Source: Portulaca oleracea
Taxonomy: Eukaryota; Streptophyta; Magnoliopsida; Caryophyllales; Portulacaceae
DNA: 64,000 nt
NCBI GenBank assembly: GCA_029582165.1
Contig: CM055872.1
Location: 50,053,195 to 50,117,194 of the forward strand
Direction of reading: 5' to 3'
The notes under the pieces are model-generated. The model worked only from the letters and a program-made list of their open reading frames with translations, was not told the origin of the DNA and made no database searches. The position numbers and the translations under genes were made by a program. The first letter of the stretch is position 1. The number at the start of each line of letters is the position of its first letter. This document shows positions 10,853 to 22,399 of the stretch, in pieces.

Positions 10853-13800
10853 ATGGTAAGTGAAAATGTGTTCAATTACAGTGAAGTTAGGGTTTAAATT
10901 GGGGTTAGGGTTCGAAATTTGTAAACGGGTTGCTGGGTATGTGGCGTTCTTCAAGTATACGTTTAGGGTTAATGGAAATTTAGGGTTTTGATTGATGTTT
11001 GCATGTAGATATTAGAAGAAATCTTTGTTCAGTTCTGGGTTAACTTTTTTTAAGTTCGCAAGATATGATTTTTACAGTCATTAATTTTGGTAATCAAATT
11101 GATGTTTATTAATTTGAAGTTGTTTAATATGTTGTGTAGGGTGATTCAATGAAGTCATTCATTGTTAGATTCCACCATAAAAGGTTTTTCATCCCTGAAA
11201 AGGACTTAGACAAATACAATCAGAAGGAACTTTTCGTTGACATTAAGCAGAGGTTTATACAAGAAATGGAGAAGTTTCCTAAGTTTGCTGGGATAAATTG
11301 GTACCTACCTGGGATGGAGAACAAGAAGCTACCTCTTATTAATGACACTGACTGGAATAAGTTTGTGGGAGCTTGGTCAAAGTTGGAGCAAGTGAAGACT
11401 TTTCCTGTTGAATTGGTTGAGGTGGCTGGTAACGGAAAGCTGTAGACAACTGTGGATAGCATTGAGGTTTCAGAACCTGATGAATGTATTGTGGAAATGT
11501 CCCTGAGTCAAGCAAATGCTTGGGCAAATGAACTCATATGTACCCCTGTTGATACACAACATAGCCAAAAATGTAGCCAAAATGTGAACAAGAAGCCACC
11601 TTCATCTGCAAGCAAAGAACAGAGGTTTGGTAGTAGGCCACCCAAGCTTCCTTTAAGAAGGACTTTGCACAGAGAAGCAAAGGCAGCCAAAGTAAAGGAA
11701 GTTGGGTCAACACAGTATGGGTATATGGCTTCTGAATGTGGGCTTGTAGAAGATGTTGGGCCTGGAGAATATGTTGTTGGGCCTGGAGAAGCAGCAAGTG
11801 GGCCTCAATTGTCAGCTGAAACCACTGGCCCAACTGTGAGCATTAATGATGGAAGCAACAGCAATCCTATCTTGGTGGAACTCCATAACTATGGTGCTGC
11901 TTCTACCAAAGCTGCAAACTCCACTTTTAGCTCACCAGCTAGATCAAGGAAGGGAATCCCTGGCAGAGCAGCTACCCCATCCATTCCAATCTCAGAAGCA
12001 AGTCATGTTTCTCCATCAGCTCGATCAAAAACACCATCCCCATCCTCAGGACCTGGAACCCCAAGGAGGCCAGTGACCAGATCTGTTTCAGCTGGATCAC
12101 CTACTCAGGAAGTTGAGACAGGCTTACCCACACCCCAATCAACTCCTTGCAAAAAGAAGGCTACAAAAGGTAAGAAATCAATGGAGCTTGATCCTGATAT
12201 GCTTGAAAACATATCAAAACAGTTTAGAGGTGTAGATCCAAAGGAAGTGCAAGAGATTGGAAGGCCAGACATACCTGAAGTTGATGTATTCTTTGAGGAT
12301 GATGAGAATGGCATAGGTGGATCTTATGTGGATGGCCAACCTGAGGATGATGATGAGAGTGATGATGATGATTTCTTTCCATCAGAAGATGAAGAAGATA
12401 GTGAGAGTGAGAATGACAATGATGATGTGGTTGATGAAGATGTGGAGGACTCAGATGTAGAAGGGGACGGAGAATGGGAGGTTGAGAGAAGACAACAGCT
12501 GGGGGTGGTGGTTGATGAGGAAGGACTTGAGCAACACAAGTTGACTGTTGCAGGCAAGATGGCTAAATTGTACAGTCAATGTACAGTTTGGAGTGAAAGT
12601 AGAGATGGTAAAGTGGACATAAAAGCTTGGGATTTGTTCACTTCCAAGGAACAATTCTTAGATGTTATGAAGACTTATGTTATTCAGAGAGGTATAGTTT
12701 TGAAGAAGGTCAAGAACAACAAGAAAAGGTTTACTCACACATGTGCAAATGAGAAGTGTAGTTTCAGAATTCACGCAACTGTGATGCAAGACAATGTGAC
12801 TTGGAGGGTTAAGTATGTGAAAGGGGGGCATGTATGCTATGAAAAAACAGCCCATCATCGAGCTGGTAAACATTGGGTTGCCAAGCAGTTGAAGAAGGAC
12901 TTCATGGCAAACCCAAACATGGATGCCAAGGGTGTTCATGCACTGATTTTTCAAAGATTTGGGGTTGTTGTGCCTAATTACACTTGCTATAGAGCTGTTA
13001 GGTTAATGAAGGGGGAGTTATTTAGTAATCATGATGAGGGGTATAGGAAACTACCTCAATATTGTGAGGAATTCACTAAGGCAAACCCAGGGTCAAAATG
13101 TTTCATTAAGTTCACTAATAGAGGTCCTACCCTGAATCCCACTTTCAAGAGGATAATGATATATGCATTGGTTCAGCACTCCAAACATTCAAGGAGAACT
13201 GTAGGGGATTGATTGGATTGCATGGTTGTTTCTTGAAGGGGCCTTACAAAGGTGTGTTAATGACTGCCATTGGCTTAGATGGCAATAATGGACAATACCC
13301 ACTGGCCTACGGAGTATTCCCTACAGAAGATGATGAAGAATGGTCATTCTTTGTCAATGGACTGGCTGTTGCATTAGAGTCACACCAAGAAACACACAAG
13401 TACACATTCATGGCAGACAGACACCAGGTTCAAACCCTGAAACTGTCAATTGTTGATCCGTTGTTTACTATGTTTATGCTTTTGTTGTGAGATTGACTTT
13501 CAATATTTTTTTATTTTTTTTATCTCAGTCAATCAAGAATGCTGTATCCAAGTTCTTTCCTCAGTCCAGGAGAAGGGTTTGTGTCTTACACTTATACAAA
13601 AACTTTGCAAACAAGTTTTCAGGTAAAAAAACGAATTTAGTTGACTTGGGATTAATAAGTTCAATTGTATAGATTAAGTTCACTAACTATGACTAACTAT
13701 GCTTGCTTAGGTGCTTGGTTCCACTTCCACTTCTACATAGCTGCAAATGCATACTGAGAGCATGTTTTCAAGACTGCAATGGAGAAGATCAAGGAGAAAA

Positions 13801-14768
13801 GTACAGCTGCATACAACTGGTTGAGGGATGCAGAGCCTGTTGAGAATTGGGCCAGATTCAAATATGACCCCAACCTCAAGAGTGATGACAACACAAACAA
13901 CTTCGTGGAGTCATTCAATCATGCCATCATCAAACATCGAGGTAGGCCATTACTTACGATGTTGGAAGAAATTAGGAAAGTAATTGGCCATCGTTTTGAT
14001 AAGAGATACAAGTTGGGATGTAGTTGGGAAAGTAGGATAACACCATTTGTGGATAAGAAGGTCAGGAAAACAATAATTGACTCCAGGGGGTGTGGTGTGG
14101 TCACCAGTGCTGGGAGGGGTTTGTTTGATATATGGGAGGGGAGTGTGAACCACAATGTTGACCTCAACGAGCACACTTGCACTTGTTGCAAATGGCATAT
14201 TATTGGCATTCCATGTAAGCATGCAACTAGGTGTATACACTATGACAACTTGAATGTTGAGGACTACATTGCACCTTGGTTCATGGTGGACAAATATAGA
14301 AAGTTGTATGACACATTCATCCGTCCCATACCTGATCACACCATGTGGCCTGAGTCTGATCATAAGCTGCTTGATCCACCATTTGAGTTGAAGAAGAAAG
14401 GGAGGCCTGAAAAGCACCAAAGAAGAGAGGCCAGAGATGTTCTTGAAAAAAAGGATGAGATTGGGAGGAAGCATGGCACCAAGAGGTGCTCAACATGTAA
14501 TGAGACAGGACACAACTACAAAACTTGTGGTCAAGCAAGGGATGAGAATGGAAGGTTATTACCAACTGTCAAAGAGAAATCAGTTTCAGGGGCTAAGAGA
14601 AGCAGGGGATCCAATGCAAATGTGGCAAACAGTCAAAGAAAGAAGAGAAGGGTGACAACTTCTACTGATGTTGAAGGTCATAGGGCTCATACTGAATCAA
14701 GGAAAGACAACAACAGAAAGGGCTTCTCAGGCAAGAAGACAACATTCTACAGTGGTCCATCAAGCTGA
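10853..14768 (+). pseudogene. MuDR-type MULE transposase, inactivated
   Basis: Likely exons: a mini-exon holding only the ATG (10853-10855, followed by gtaagt), then 11140 onward, with introns near 13428-13527 and 13623-13710. Domains in order: an N-terminal MULE region; a long Ser/Pro and Asp/Glu-rich linker; a MuDR DNA-binding region with CxxxxC Cys and His residues (about 12600-12900); the MULE transposase core; a SWIM zinc finger (CTCCKWHIIGIPCKHA, about 14175-14225); and a C-terminal zinc knuckle (CSTCNETGHNYKTC). Damage: in-frame TAG at 11443-11445, a frameshift near 13155-13165, a stop near 13756, and the first catalytic Asp (usually GVDG) is His (GLHGCFLKG). The element therefore cannot move by its own enzyme. 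The protein would otherwise act in the nucleus as the transposase. Confidence 0.88.
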
Positions 14769-15533
14769 TATGGTGCAATGTATGCTTGGTTGTCAGAGTT
14801 TTGGTATAAGAAGACTATTTTGGTGTTTGTCAGTCTTGGTTGTTCGGTTTGAAGACATATAAGTTTGGTTTGAACATTAGTTTGAACATTACTTTCTGTT
14901 TCAACTTTTATTTATTTTGGTTTGGTGTCTTGTATGACTTTATGGATGTTTGCAAACATATATGTGGCTGTAAGGATGCATATTAAGCTCTTGAAATATG
15001 TATGGATCATTTTGGAAATGTGCAACCAGGTTTCTCATACATTTGCTGTCATTTGCTAGGTGCCTAGTGGTTTCATGTCGTTTTGATAATTTTGATCATT
15101 TTGGAAATGTCCAACTCTCATCCCAACTGTTTGTGCATAACATTGTTATCCTAACTGTTATCCTACCAATAACAGTTATCCTAACTGCTAAGTGATGCAT
15201 AATATGTGCAAATTGATATCCTACCAATAACATTGTTATCCTAACTGTTATCCAACAAGCCATTGATTTCAACAGATTGTGTACATCAAAAAAGGAGAAA
15301 TTTCACTTCAACACTTGATTTCATTCATTCAATGGTTTGATTCCAAAATACATAGTAGTGTTGTACACTACTTAAACATCCATCCATCCAAAATACATGG
15401 CAGGCGTACATAATGTTAATCCCATCCTCCTGCCAAGTGCTACAATTCAACAAAATACATAAAACCACTACATTACATCATCCATCCAACCTACACCATA
15501 AGCACTAAAACTTAACAAGTAAAGCACAAACCA
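14769..15533. other. Intergenic 3' region between the convergent MULE genes
   Basis: It holds the 3' ends of the two convergent genes. A short phrase close to 'ttatcctaactgttatcctaccaataac' is repeated several times at about 15145-15260. I see nothing coding. Confidence 0.5.
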
Positions 15534-16439
15534 TCACTTGAAAACAGAGATTACAATGACAACCAAGAACATCACAATGGCAACCAAAGTCCCAATTCCC
15601 ATCCCACACATCATCATTGTCCAAAACACCTTGTCCCAAACCTCCTTCAATGCACTTGCCTTCTCCACCAGTCCAGACACCTTCTCCGTCAGCTCACCAG
15701 TATCCTTCCTGGACTCCCCTGATTCAATCACCAAGGCAGCTATTTGCATCCTCAATGTTGGTAGCTCTTCAGTGGCGTTGTTGTTGCACATAATCAGCTG
15801 ACCAACATCTTTCTTGCACATGTATACCATCATCATTGCAGTTTGCACCCTGTCCCTCAGCTCCAGCAACTCTGCACTCTCATCTCCAGGCATAGAAGGT
15901 TCAACACTAGGCCCAGCATTCGCCTTCATGCCCTTGTCCTTCCCACTTGGAGGATCCTCACATTCATCGAGCCACCCTAGAAATTTTGCACATCCTATAG
16001 TTGGGCATTTTCCATATATACGTCCAGGATTCTGCTCACTCTTGGACACCTTGAGCACACCATCAGCACGACAGAGTCTGCAAACAAACTTGCCATTGAC
16101 CCAATTGAAGGTTTTGTTGAATCCCTCCATTCCATTTTTGTCCTCTACAAACAAACCATCAACGACAATCAATACTAAGCCCTAATTAACCAGTAATTTT
16201 CCACCAAACTAAACCCTAATTAACCATTGTACAATTACTCATTTTCAAAAAATCTCACCTTTACAACAACGAATTATACACTTTTCTAAAATCCGATAAA
16301 CAAAAATGAGAAAGAACGAAATTTTCTGAAAAAAAAAATCATAACTTCCCAGAATCCAAACTCAAACAACATAACAACTACGACGAACAACCAAATAAAA
16401 AGGAAGATGAAGGAGCTTACCAGGAATTCTCCTCGCCAT
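15534..16439 (-). CDS. GRF zinc-finger, coiled-coil, membrane-anchored protein carried by the MULE
   Basis: Two-exon model: ATG at 16439-16437, exon 1 16439-16421, intron with GT..AG ends, exon 2 16144-15534, giving 209 codons that join in phase. A one-exon ORF from 16172 is the alternative. The protein starts with a GRF-type zinc finger (CRLC...NPGRIYGKCP...CAKFLGWLDE), continues with a charged, heptad-like helix region, and ends in one strong hydrophobic segment of about 20 residues (MGIGTLVAIVMFLVVIVISV) at the C terminus, so it would be tail-anchored. GRF fingers bind nucleic acid in other proteins. The gene converges on the transposase gene, and its 5' leader starts near the right inverted repeat, which may be its promoter. 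No stop or frameshift interrupts it, unlike the transposase. The role in transposition is unknown. Confidence 0.72.
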
Positions 16440-16694
16440 TGCTGTTGAATTGCCTTCAAACCTTGGCCAGAACACAGAAGACGAAGAAAGTAGCCGAACA
16501 ACAAAGAAGAAACGAAGAAGAAGAAGAAGAACCGAAGAAGAAGAAGAAGCAATGAAGAAGAAGAAGCAAAGAAGAAGCAGAGAAGTGAGAAGGAGTTCTC
16601 AGTTATATAAAAAAAATTTTGGAGGCAATGGAGGGTAGTTTCGGAACTACACCCATCAATTTCAAAAAATTTAATATTAAACCCAACTGTCAAC

Positions 16695-16833
16695 GTTTTC
16701 CGGTGCAAAATAGCCGGAAAGGCACCCCCCAGCCATTTGTTTGAGGACTTGGTCCCCTTTGAGTGCATTAAAAAAATGTGGTCCCGCAAGAGCCAGTTGT
16801 TAAGAATCTATGACACCTCCCAGCAAATTTTTG
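16695..16833 (-). repeat. MULE right terminal inverted repeat
   Basis: This arm pairs with 10429-10566 and is followed by the second copy of the 10-bp target duplication. The purine-rich leader of the GRF gene (16440-16690, GAA-type repeats on the plus strand) begins just inside it. Confidence 0.92.
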
Positions 16834-16846
16834 GACTTCTACTGCC

Positions 16847-19800
16847 ATGAGTGAATTGCAAGAGATTCAGGAATGTCTGGCTAAGGTTGTGTTCGGCAAT
16901 AGCGTTTAAGGTAGCGTTTAGCATCTTAACCAAGTCAAAACTCTAATTGCATAAATATTAGTGTTCGGTAAGCTAGTGTTTTGAGGAGAGTTTAGCGTTT
17001 TAAGGAGCATTTTGTGAAACGCTAGTAAAGTTAACGTTTAGCGTTTGGAGTAGCGTTTCATATTTTTTGGTCAAAAAATACCCTTTGTAAATTTTATCTT
17101 TGGAAATTATTGATACCCTTTTATGTCAATTCACATTAATCTGTTAATTGAACTACTAAATTTACCGAACACAATTCTTATTTGAACAATCATCCGCTAT
17201 CCGCTACTTAAAACATTATCCGCTGCTTAAACCGCTATACGCAACATAAATCGCTATCAACTATCTAAAACACTAATTTTGCCGAACAGGGCCTAAGTTT
17301 GGCATGACCAACTCAGCTTTGGCGCAAGCTGTCTAGAAGGAAAAGGATGTGGAGGAGATGATTAAGGTTGTGCATAAGAGTAAAGTTAAATGGGCTGGGC
17401 TGGGGGATCAGCATACGACCTTTTTCTTCAGGCAGTTCAAAATGAGGCAATCTTATAACCAGATAAACTGCATGAGGTTGAGGGATGGGTCGGTGTCGTT
17501 TAATGAGGAGGACTTTGTGAAGGAGTTTTATGAGGAGTACTCTGGACTTTTTAGGCCCAATTTGGTTTCTCCGTCTATTCGACAAAGGGCGATGGCCCAA
17601 GTTGTGGGGTCTATTAACACGACCCTTTTATGAAGTAGAAAAAAGTTTTCACATGAAACCTTTTACGAGGGCGGATGTAAAGAGAGTTGTGACGCATTTA
17701 AAGCCAGGGAAGAGCCCAAGGCCGAATGGCATTCCCCCTGAATTCTTTAAGGCCTGTTGGGATACGATTGGGGAAACTAGTTGATACAGTCCTGGAGGCT
17801 GTTAATGATGAGCGATTTGTGGGGGAAATCAATAATACTAACATTTTCCTCTTGAAGAAGAAGCCGGAGGGACAACAAGTAAGTGAGTTCAGACCTATTA
17901 GCTTGTGCAATGTGATTTATAGGATAATTGCTAAATGTATGGTGGAGCGTCTTCGACCGGTCATGAGCTCTTTAGTCTCAAAAAGTCAATCAGCCTTTGT
18001 TCGTGGGAGGTTGAAGGGAGATAATATCTTGGTTGTTCACGAAGTTTTGCATTTCTTGGCAAATAAGAGAACCGGGAAACAGTTTGCAGCTTTGAAGGTT
18101 GATATGAGCAAAGCCTATGATAGGGTTCACTGGGATTTTTTGGAAGTAGTGCTAAGGAAGATGTATTTTCTAGAGAAATGGATTCGACTTCTTATGAGGT
18201 GTGTATCTACAGTTAGGTATTTTGTGTTGGTGAATGGAGTGTCGTCCAAACAAATTATTCCAACTGCTGGTTTAAGGCAAGGAGATTTTCTCTCACCATA
18301 TTTATTCATCCTCTATATGGAAGCTTTATCAGCTGTAATCGGAGAGGATGTTGAGCAAGGACAAATGAAAGGGGTTAGAGTGGCGAGAGGAGCCCCGCAG
18401 GTGTCTCACCTCTTTTTTGCTGATAATGCTTCATTTTTCACTGAGCTTGAAGCTTCTTCTTGTCTGGCCTTGAAGAATTCGATTGATAAGTATAATTTGT
18501 TTTTGGTCAGATGATTAATCTGGGGAAATCGTCCATGTGTTTTTCTAAGGGGGCTTCTCAGGAGGACAAGGAGGGAATGACGGTAATTTTTGGGTATTCG
18601 GAAGGGGGGTTCTTTCAAACTTATCTTGGGGTACGTACTAGAGTTCAGAGAAACCGGATAGATCATGTTGGCTTTATGGTTGATGATGTTAGGAAGCGGC
18701 TGGATAGCTGGAAATTTAAGATGTTGTCTATGGCAGGGAAGATGGTTTTAATTAATGTAGTGTTGGTTGCCCTACACCAATATATTCTGAATGTGTATCT
18801 GGTTCCAAAGAAAGTGGTGGAGAAGATTAATTCGATTATTTTAAGATTTTTTTGGGGGAAAATGGATGGGATCAGATCGGTACATTGGAAGAATATGGAT
18901 ACTGTTTTCAAGCCAAAGGGAGCGGGGGGGATTGAGCTAAGACATGTGGGGTGTTACAACAAGGCTCTGCTGCTAAAACAAGCTTGGAGAACATATTCAA
19001 ATCAAGACTTGCTCATCTTAAGGATTTGGCGGGAAAAGTATGGAGCAACCTCACTAATTGCCAAAGAAGAGATGGTTAAGGTGCCAGCTGGAAGTTCAAT
19101 GACGTGGTGAGGGATGTCACAGGTTGTGGCTAAAACTAGGGACAAATTTCGATGGAGTATTGGTAGTGGCAGGAGTGTTAGAATCCTTAACAAAAGGTGG
19201 ATCCCGAGGGGAAGCTTACAGGTGTCGGAAGGTCAGAATCAGGAAGCCTTAAAGGACCTAACTGTTGACTCCTTGGCAACAAACATGGGACAGGGTCGGT
19301 CTAGTTGGAACTGGGAGCACATCCGGCAAATTTTCAGAAACAACACAGTGGACAAAATTGCTCAAGTTTTTCCGCCACAACCGGGGTTGGAGGATATGTT
19401 GTCGTGGCCAGGTAAGGCTAGTTCTGTATATAAAGTGAAAGATGGGTATTTTGAGTTTTTGTTGATGGATACAGGAACTAGTCGACCTTCGACTGCTGAG
19501 ACCATGTTTTGGAAGACTGTTTGGCATAGTGATATGCCACCTAAGTGGAAATCCTTTGGATGGAGATGTGTTGTGGATGCGCTTTCAACAGAGGAAAACA
19601 GATGGAAGAGGAAAATAGCAGAGGAAAAGGAGTGTTGGTGCGAGAAAGGGGTTGAAGATGTGGATCACTTGTGTTAGACATTGTGATATAGCTAAGCGTG
19701 TTTGGAAAGACTCTCATCTGGGGGTAATTCCGGATGTTAGTCTTTATGTTGGTTGGTTTGAGTGGTTGAGTGGGTGGATTAATTTCGTGTCCAGGCGTGA

Positions 19801-20456
19801 TGAGAAGGGGAGGAGGATGGTTAGGGAATTCGTGGGGGTTATGTGGACTATTTGGAAAACTAGGAATGCAGTTTCTATAGGGAAGGAGGATAGCTGCATA
19901 AGGCTTTTAGAAAACATGATGAAGCTGGTGCATGAGGAAGAGGCTCGATGGCTCATGGGGAAGGGGCAAGGGGCAAGGAAACCTGAAGGAGAGGATGGAT
20001 ATTCTGGAGTAAGAGGTGAAGTTTGTTAGGGGAAGTAAGGAGTATCAGGATCGAGATAGGGTATTTTTGGTGGATGGTGCGACAAAGACTAAATCCTGTG
20101 ATGGGGCTGCAGCTTGGGTGTTTGTAGAAAATAGAAGGACGTAGAGGTGTGGGACTCACATGGGGAAAGGGGAGTCTGTTCTGTATGTCGAGCTTCTAGC
20201 TATTTTTTTATCTCTTCAAGAAGGAGAAAGGAGAGGTTTCCATAAAGTGTTTATCTGGTCGGACTCTACGCTGGCCGTGGAGTATTTGAAAAATATACAA
20301 AGGGCTCCTATTGAGTGCATGACTTTGGCTCGGTGTTGTAAGATTGCAATCGAAAGGTTTGGATCGAGAGCTATTGTGAAGGTCCCAATGCAAGTGGTTC
20401 ATCCAGCACACAGATTGGCTAAGCAGGCCATGAGTAGCGCACGCTGCATTACCTAG
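16847..20456 (+). pseudogene. LINE ORF2: reverse transcriptase, zinc region, RNase H (inactive)
   Basis: The surviving ORF2 begins between the missing endonuclease and the reverse transcriptase (MSELQEIQECLAK), is split by a MITE, then runs through the RT with HLKPGKSPRPNGIPPEFF, FRPISLCNVIYRIIAKC, KAYDRVHWDFL and GLRQGDFLSPYLF. The catalytic FADD box reads FADN (about 18415-18426), so one metal-binding Asp is lost. Next come the zf-RVT-like CWCEKGVEDVDHLCRHC region (about 19640-19690) and an RNase H tail with DGAAAWVF and WSDSTLAVEYL (20075-20456). At least four frameshifts or stops break the frame (near 17630, 17784, 18512, 19110, 19677 and 20030). This is a dead copy; when active the product would reverse-transcribe LINE RNA at nicked chromosomal DNA. 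Confidence 0.88.
16886..17289. mobile_element. hAT-like MITE, about 404 bp, inside LINE ORF2
   Basis: The ends contain gttcggcaa / ttgccgaac, with further internal inverted repeats of 'agcgttta' type. The flanking 8-mers tggctaag (16878-16885) and ggcctaag (17290-17297) match at 6 of 8. Removing it rejoins the LINE frame (...CLAK then FGMTNSAL). There is no coding capacity. Confidence 0.65.
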
Positions 20457-20579
20457 GTGGTGGATGGGGCTTTATTTTCTTTTATATATGTTATGTTTGT
20501 ATTGTTTGTCGTTTTGTTGTTGTGATTTGCAAAAAAAAAAAAAAAGAAAAGAAAAAAAAGAAACAAAACATGTCTACGC

Positions 20580-20824
20580 TCATATAGTCATATCACTCGT
20601 ACCCCTAACTACCAACAACCTGTAAGGATAACAAACCACTAGACTGCCTCCAATATGTACACATAGTATGTGCAACAAGCTAATATATATTCCTTATGAT
20701 ACTAGCTAATATATATTCCTTATGAGACTAGCACGAGCAAGGAAACAAGTGTACTATCGCGTAGGGGTGAACAGTTTTGGGTATCCTTACCTAAAATTAG
20801 GAACCTTATCCTTACCCGTTTGAC
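20580..20824. other. Flank of the LINE, possible older MITE end
   Basis: The first part is the original target DNA. From 20762 the sequence 'taggggtgaacag...' resembles the hAT-MITE ends seen elsewhere in the window. It is followed by phrases such as 'ccttaccc' and 'ggaaccttatcc' that resume after the inner element at 21454 and again near 22320 and 23920. An outer, older element is likely but its right end is not clear. Confidence 0.35.
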
Positions 20825-21445
20825 TACGGATGATAGTCAGATTCGAATCCGAAGCGAATCCACTCCGATCTGCAGTAAAAAATACGATTCAAATCCGAAA
20901 AAAAATCCGAATCCGATTAAGAAAGTTTGATTCCGATTATAATTGGAGCGGATATGGAGGTGAGCACCTCCAATATGATTAAGTCCGATTAAGCCGATTA
21001 GAATAATAAAAAAAAAAGAATTTGAAAAATTATCATATGACCAAATTTGAGAATTTAGGGAGAATTTAAAGCTTAGTTTTTTTTCTTTTTCAAGAAAGGG
21101 TGTATTGCTAGTGTTTTGACTTTTGACGGTTGACAGTCTTTTTCTCACCTGTTGTAATGTTATATTTTTCTTATGTAAAAAATATTTTGGTTTGTTGTTG
21201 GTGTTCAATTTTTTACAAGTAACGAGTATGATATATTAAATTGCAACAAAAATGTTGTCAAAAAAATAGAAAAATAAAATTATAAGTAGCACAAATACTA
21301 ATTGGACCTCCGATTATAATCTGAGGACCTTCACCTCCGACTATAATTGGAGTTGGAGGGGGAGGTGAACCCACCTCCGATTATTAATTGGAGCGAAGGT
21401 GAAGGTATCTACCTCCGATTCGCCTCCGACCCGTTGTCATCCCTA
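20825..21445. mobile_element. hAT-like MITE, about 621 bp, nested
   Basis: Flanking 8-mers cgtttgac (20817-20824) and catttgac (21446-21453) match at 7 of 8. The ends are tacggatgata and, inverted, tagggatgaca. The interior repeats 'cctccgattataatcgga' type words. A short poly-T stretch and a poly-A-like region lie inside. No ORF. Confidence 0.62.
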
Positions 21446-21604
21446 CATTTGACCCGTTCCTAAATTTTAGAAACCTCACTCTTACCCGTTTAAGCCGGTT
21501 TCTAAATTTTAAGAACCTTACCCTTACCCTTACCCACGGTTCCGGATACCTACCTATTATACACTAAATATATTTTCTGACATGTTTTTTTTTATTTTTT
21601 TTAA

Positions 21605-21779
21605 AAAAGTTTGTTGTTATCAAATTTTGATTTTATTTCCTGGAAACATATATTACGTGCTGGGAATAGGGTTGCTCATTCCTTAGCTCATGTTCAACCA
21701 CATGATTCGGAGGACTGGATTTGGTTGAAGGCCGAGAGGCTTCACTGGCCTTGGCCCGAAATGATATGTATTGCTACTC

Positions 21780-21828
<49 letters not shown>
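21605..21828 (+). pseudogene. LINE RNase H C-terminal scrap with an AT microsatellite tail
   Basis: The frame encodes ISWKHILRAGNRVAHSLAH, the end of the plant LINE/RVT_3 RNase H domain. The frame is open for about 60 codons and then enters an AT repeat (21785-21826) where a LINE tail would be. This is a very short 3' remnant of a different LINE than 10325-20559. I cannot define target duplications. Confidence 0.55.
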
Positions 21829-22399
21829 GTACAAAGGGTGAGGATTGAAATATGTGAATCCTAATTAGGGCATTTCGAAAAACTTATAATTTATTCTATT
21901 TATTTTTTTAAAAAAATAATGTAATATTAATGTGTGCATTAATGTGTGTATGTTCGCATTGATGACTATTCTTTCTTTTCTTTTTTTTACATGCACTATT
22001 CTTTTTTTCTTTATTCTTTTAAATAGGAAAACTATTCTTTTTATTTTTTATTATTACTTTTTTTATTCTTTTAAATTAATACTTTCAACAATACGTATGG
22101 TTTACTTGCGTCCCATGCAACGCACGGGTCTAAGTACTAGTATTAATGATACCTAGTCGCTCGTTTGGTGTTTTTTCTCAAAAAAAAGATAAGTATTAAG
22201 TTTCAACATAAATTACAACATCACGAAAAATAACTTAAGTCATATAACAAGCTTAAAATTCCATGAAATCTTCAAATTCAGTAGCAATACCCGAAACCAA
22301 ACTCTTATTGACAGATTCTAGGTTCCGGTTCAGGGTAGTAGTTTATGAACCTTACCCTTAGCCATTTGACATGTTCCTAAATTTTATGGTATGTTTGGA
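21829..22399. other. AT-rich intergenic stretch
   Basis: No gene is visible. Around 22317-22385 phrases such as 'gaaccttacccttag' recall 21480-21550 and 23920-24000, so this may be part of an old, broken repeat. Confidence 0.3.

Larger units (their letters stand above)
10429..16833 (+). mobile_element. Mutator-like DNA transposon (MULE), 6.4 kb, two genes
   Basis: The inverted terminal repeats are about 138 bp and about 95% identical by eye, starting caaaaatttgctgggag at both ends. The target duplication is gacttctact at 10419-10428 and 16834-16843 (10 bp; MULEs usually give 8-11). Inside are a MuDR-type transposase on the plus strand and a convergent minus-strand GRF zinc-finger gene, the same tail-to-tail layout as mudrA/mudrB of maize MuDR. 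It inserted into the LINE after the LINE had landed. Confidence 0.93.
10325..20559 (+). mobile_element. 5'-truncated L1-type LINE carrying a nested MULE and a MITE
   Basis: A perfect 20-bp target duplication, gaaacaaaacatgtctacgc, lies at 10305-10324 and 20560-20579. The 3' end is an A-rich tail (20531-20559) and the body encodes LINE reverse transcriptase and RNase H. Without the MULE (10429-16833) and the MITE (16886-17289) the LINE copy is about 3.4 kb. The endonuclease and first part of ORF2 are missing, as expected for a 5'-truncated insertion. A 19-bp phrase, gccatgagtgaattgcaag, is present both at the very 5' end (10324) and right after the MULE (16844), so the first ~100 bp look like an extra partial copy or filler. 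Confidence 0.88.

Noticed and set aside
12324..12557. Antisense Ser/Thr-rich ORF
   Set aside because: It is the shadow of the acidic GAT/GAA-rich linker of the MULE transposase.
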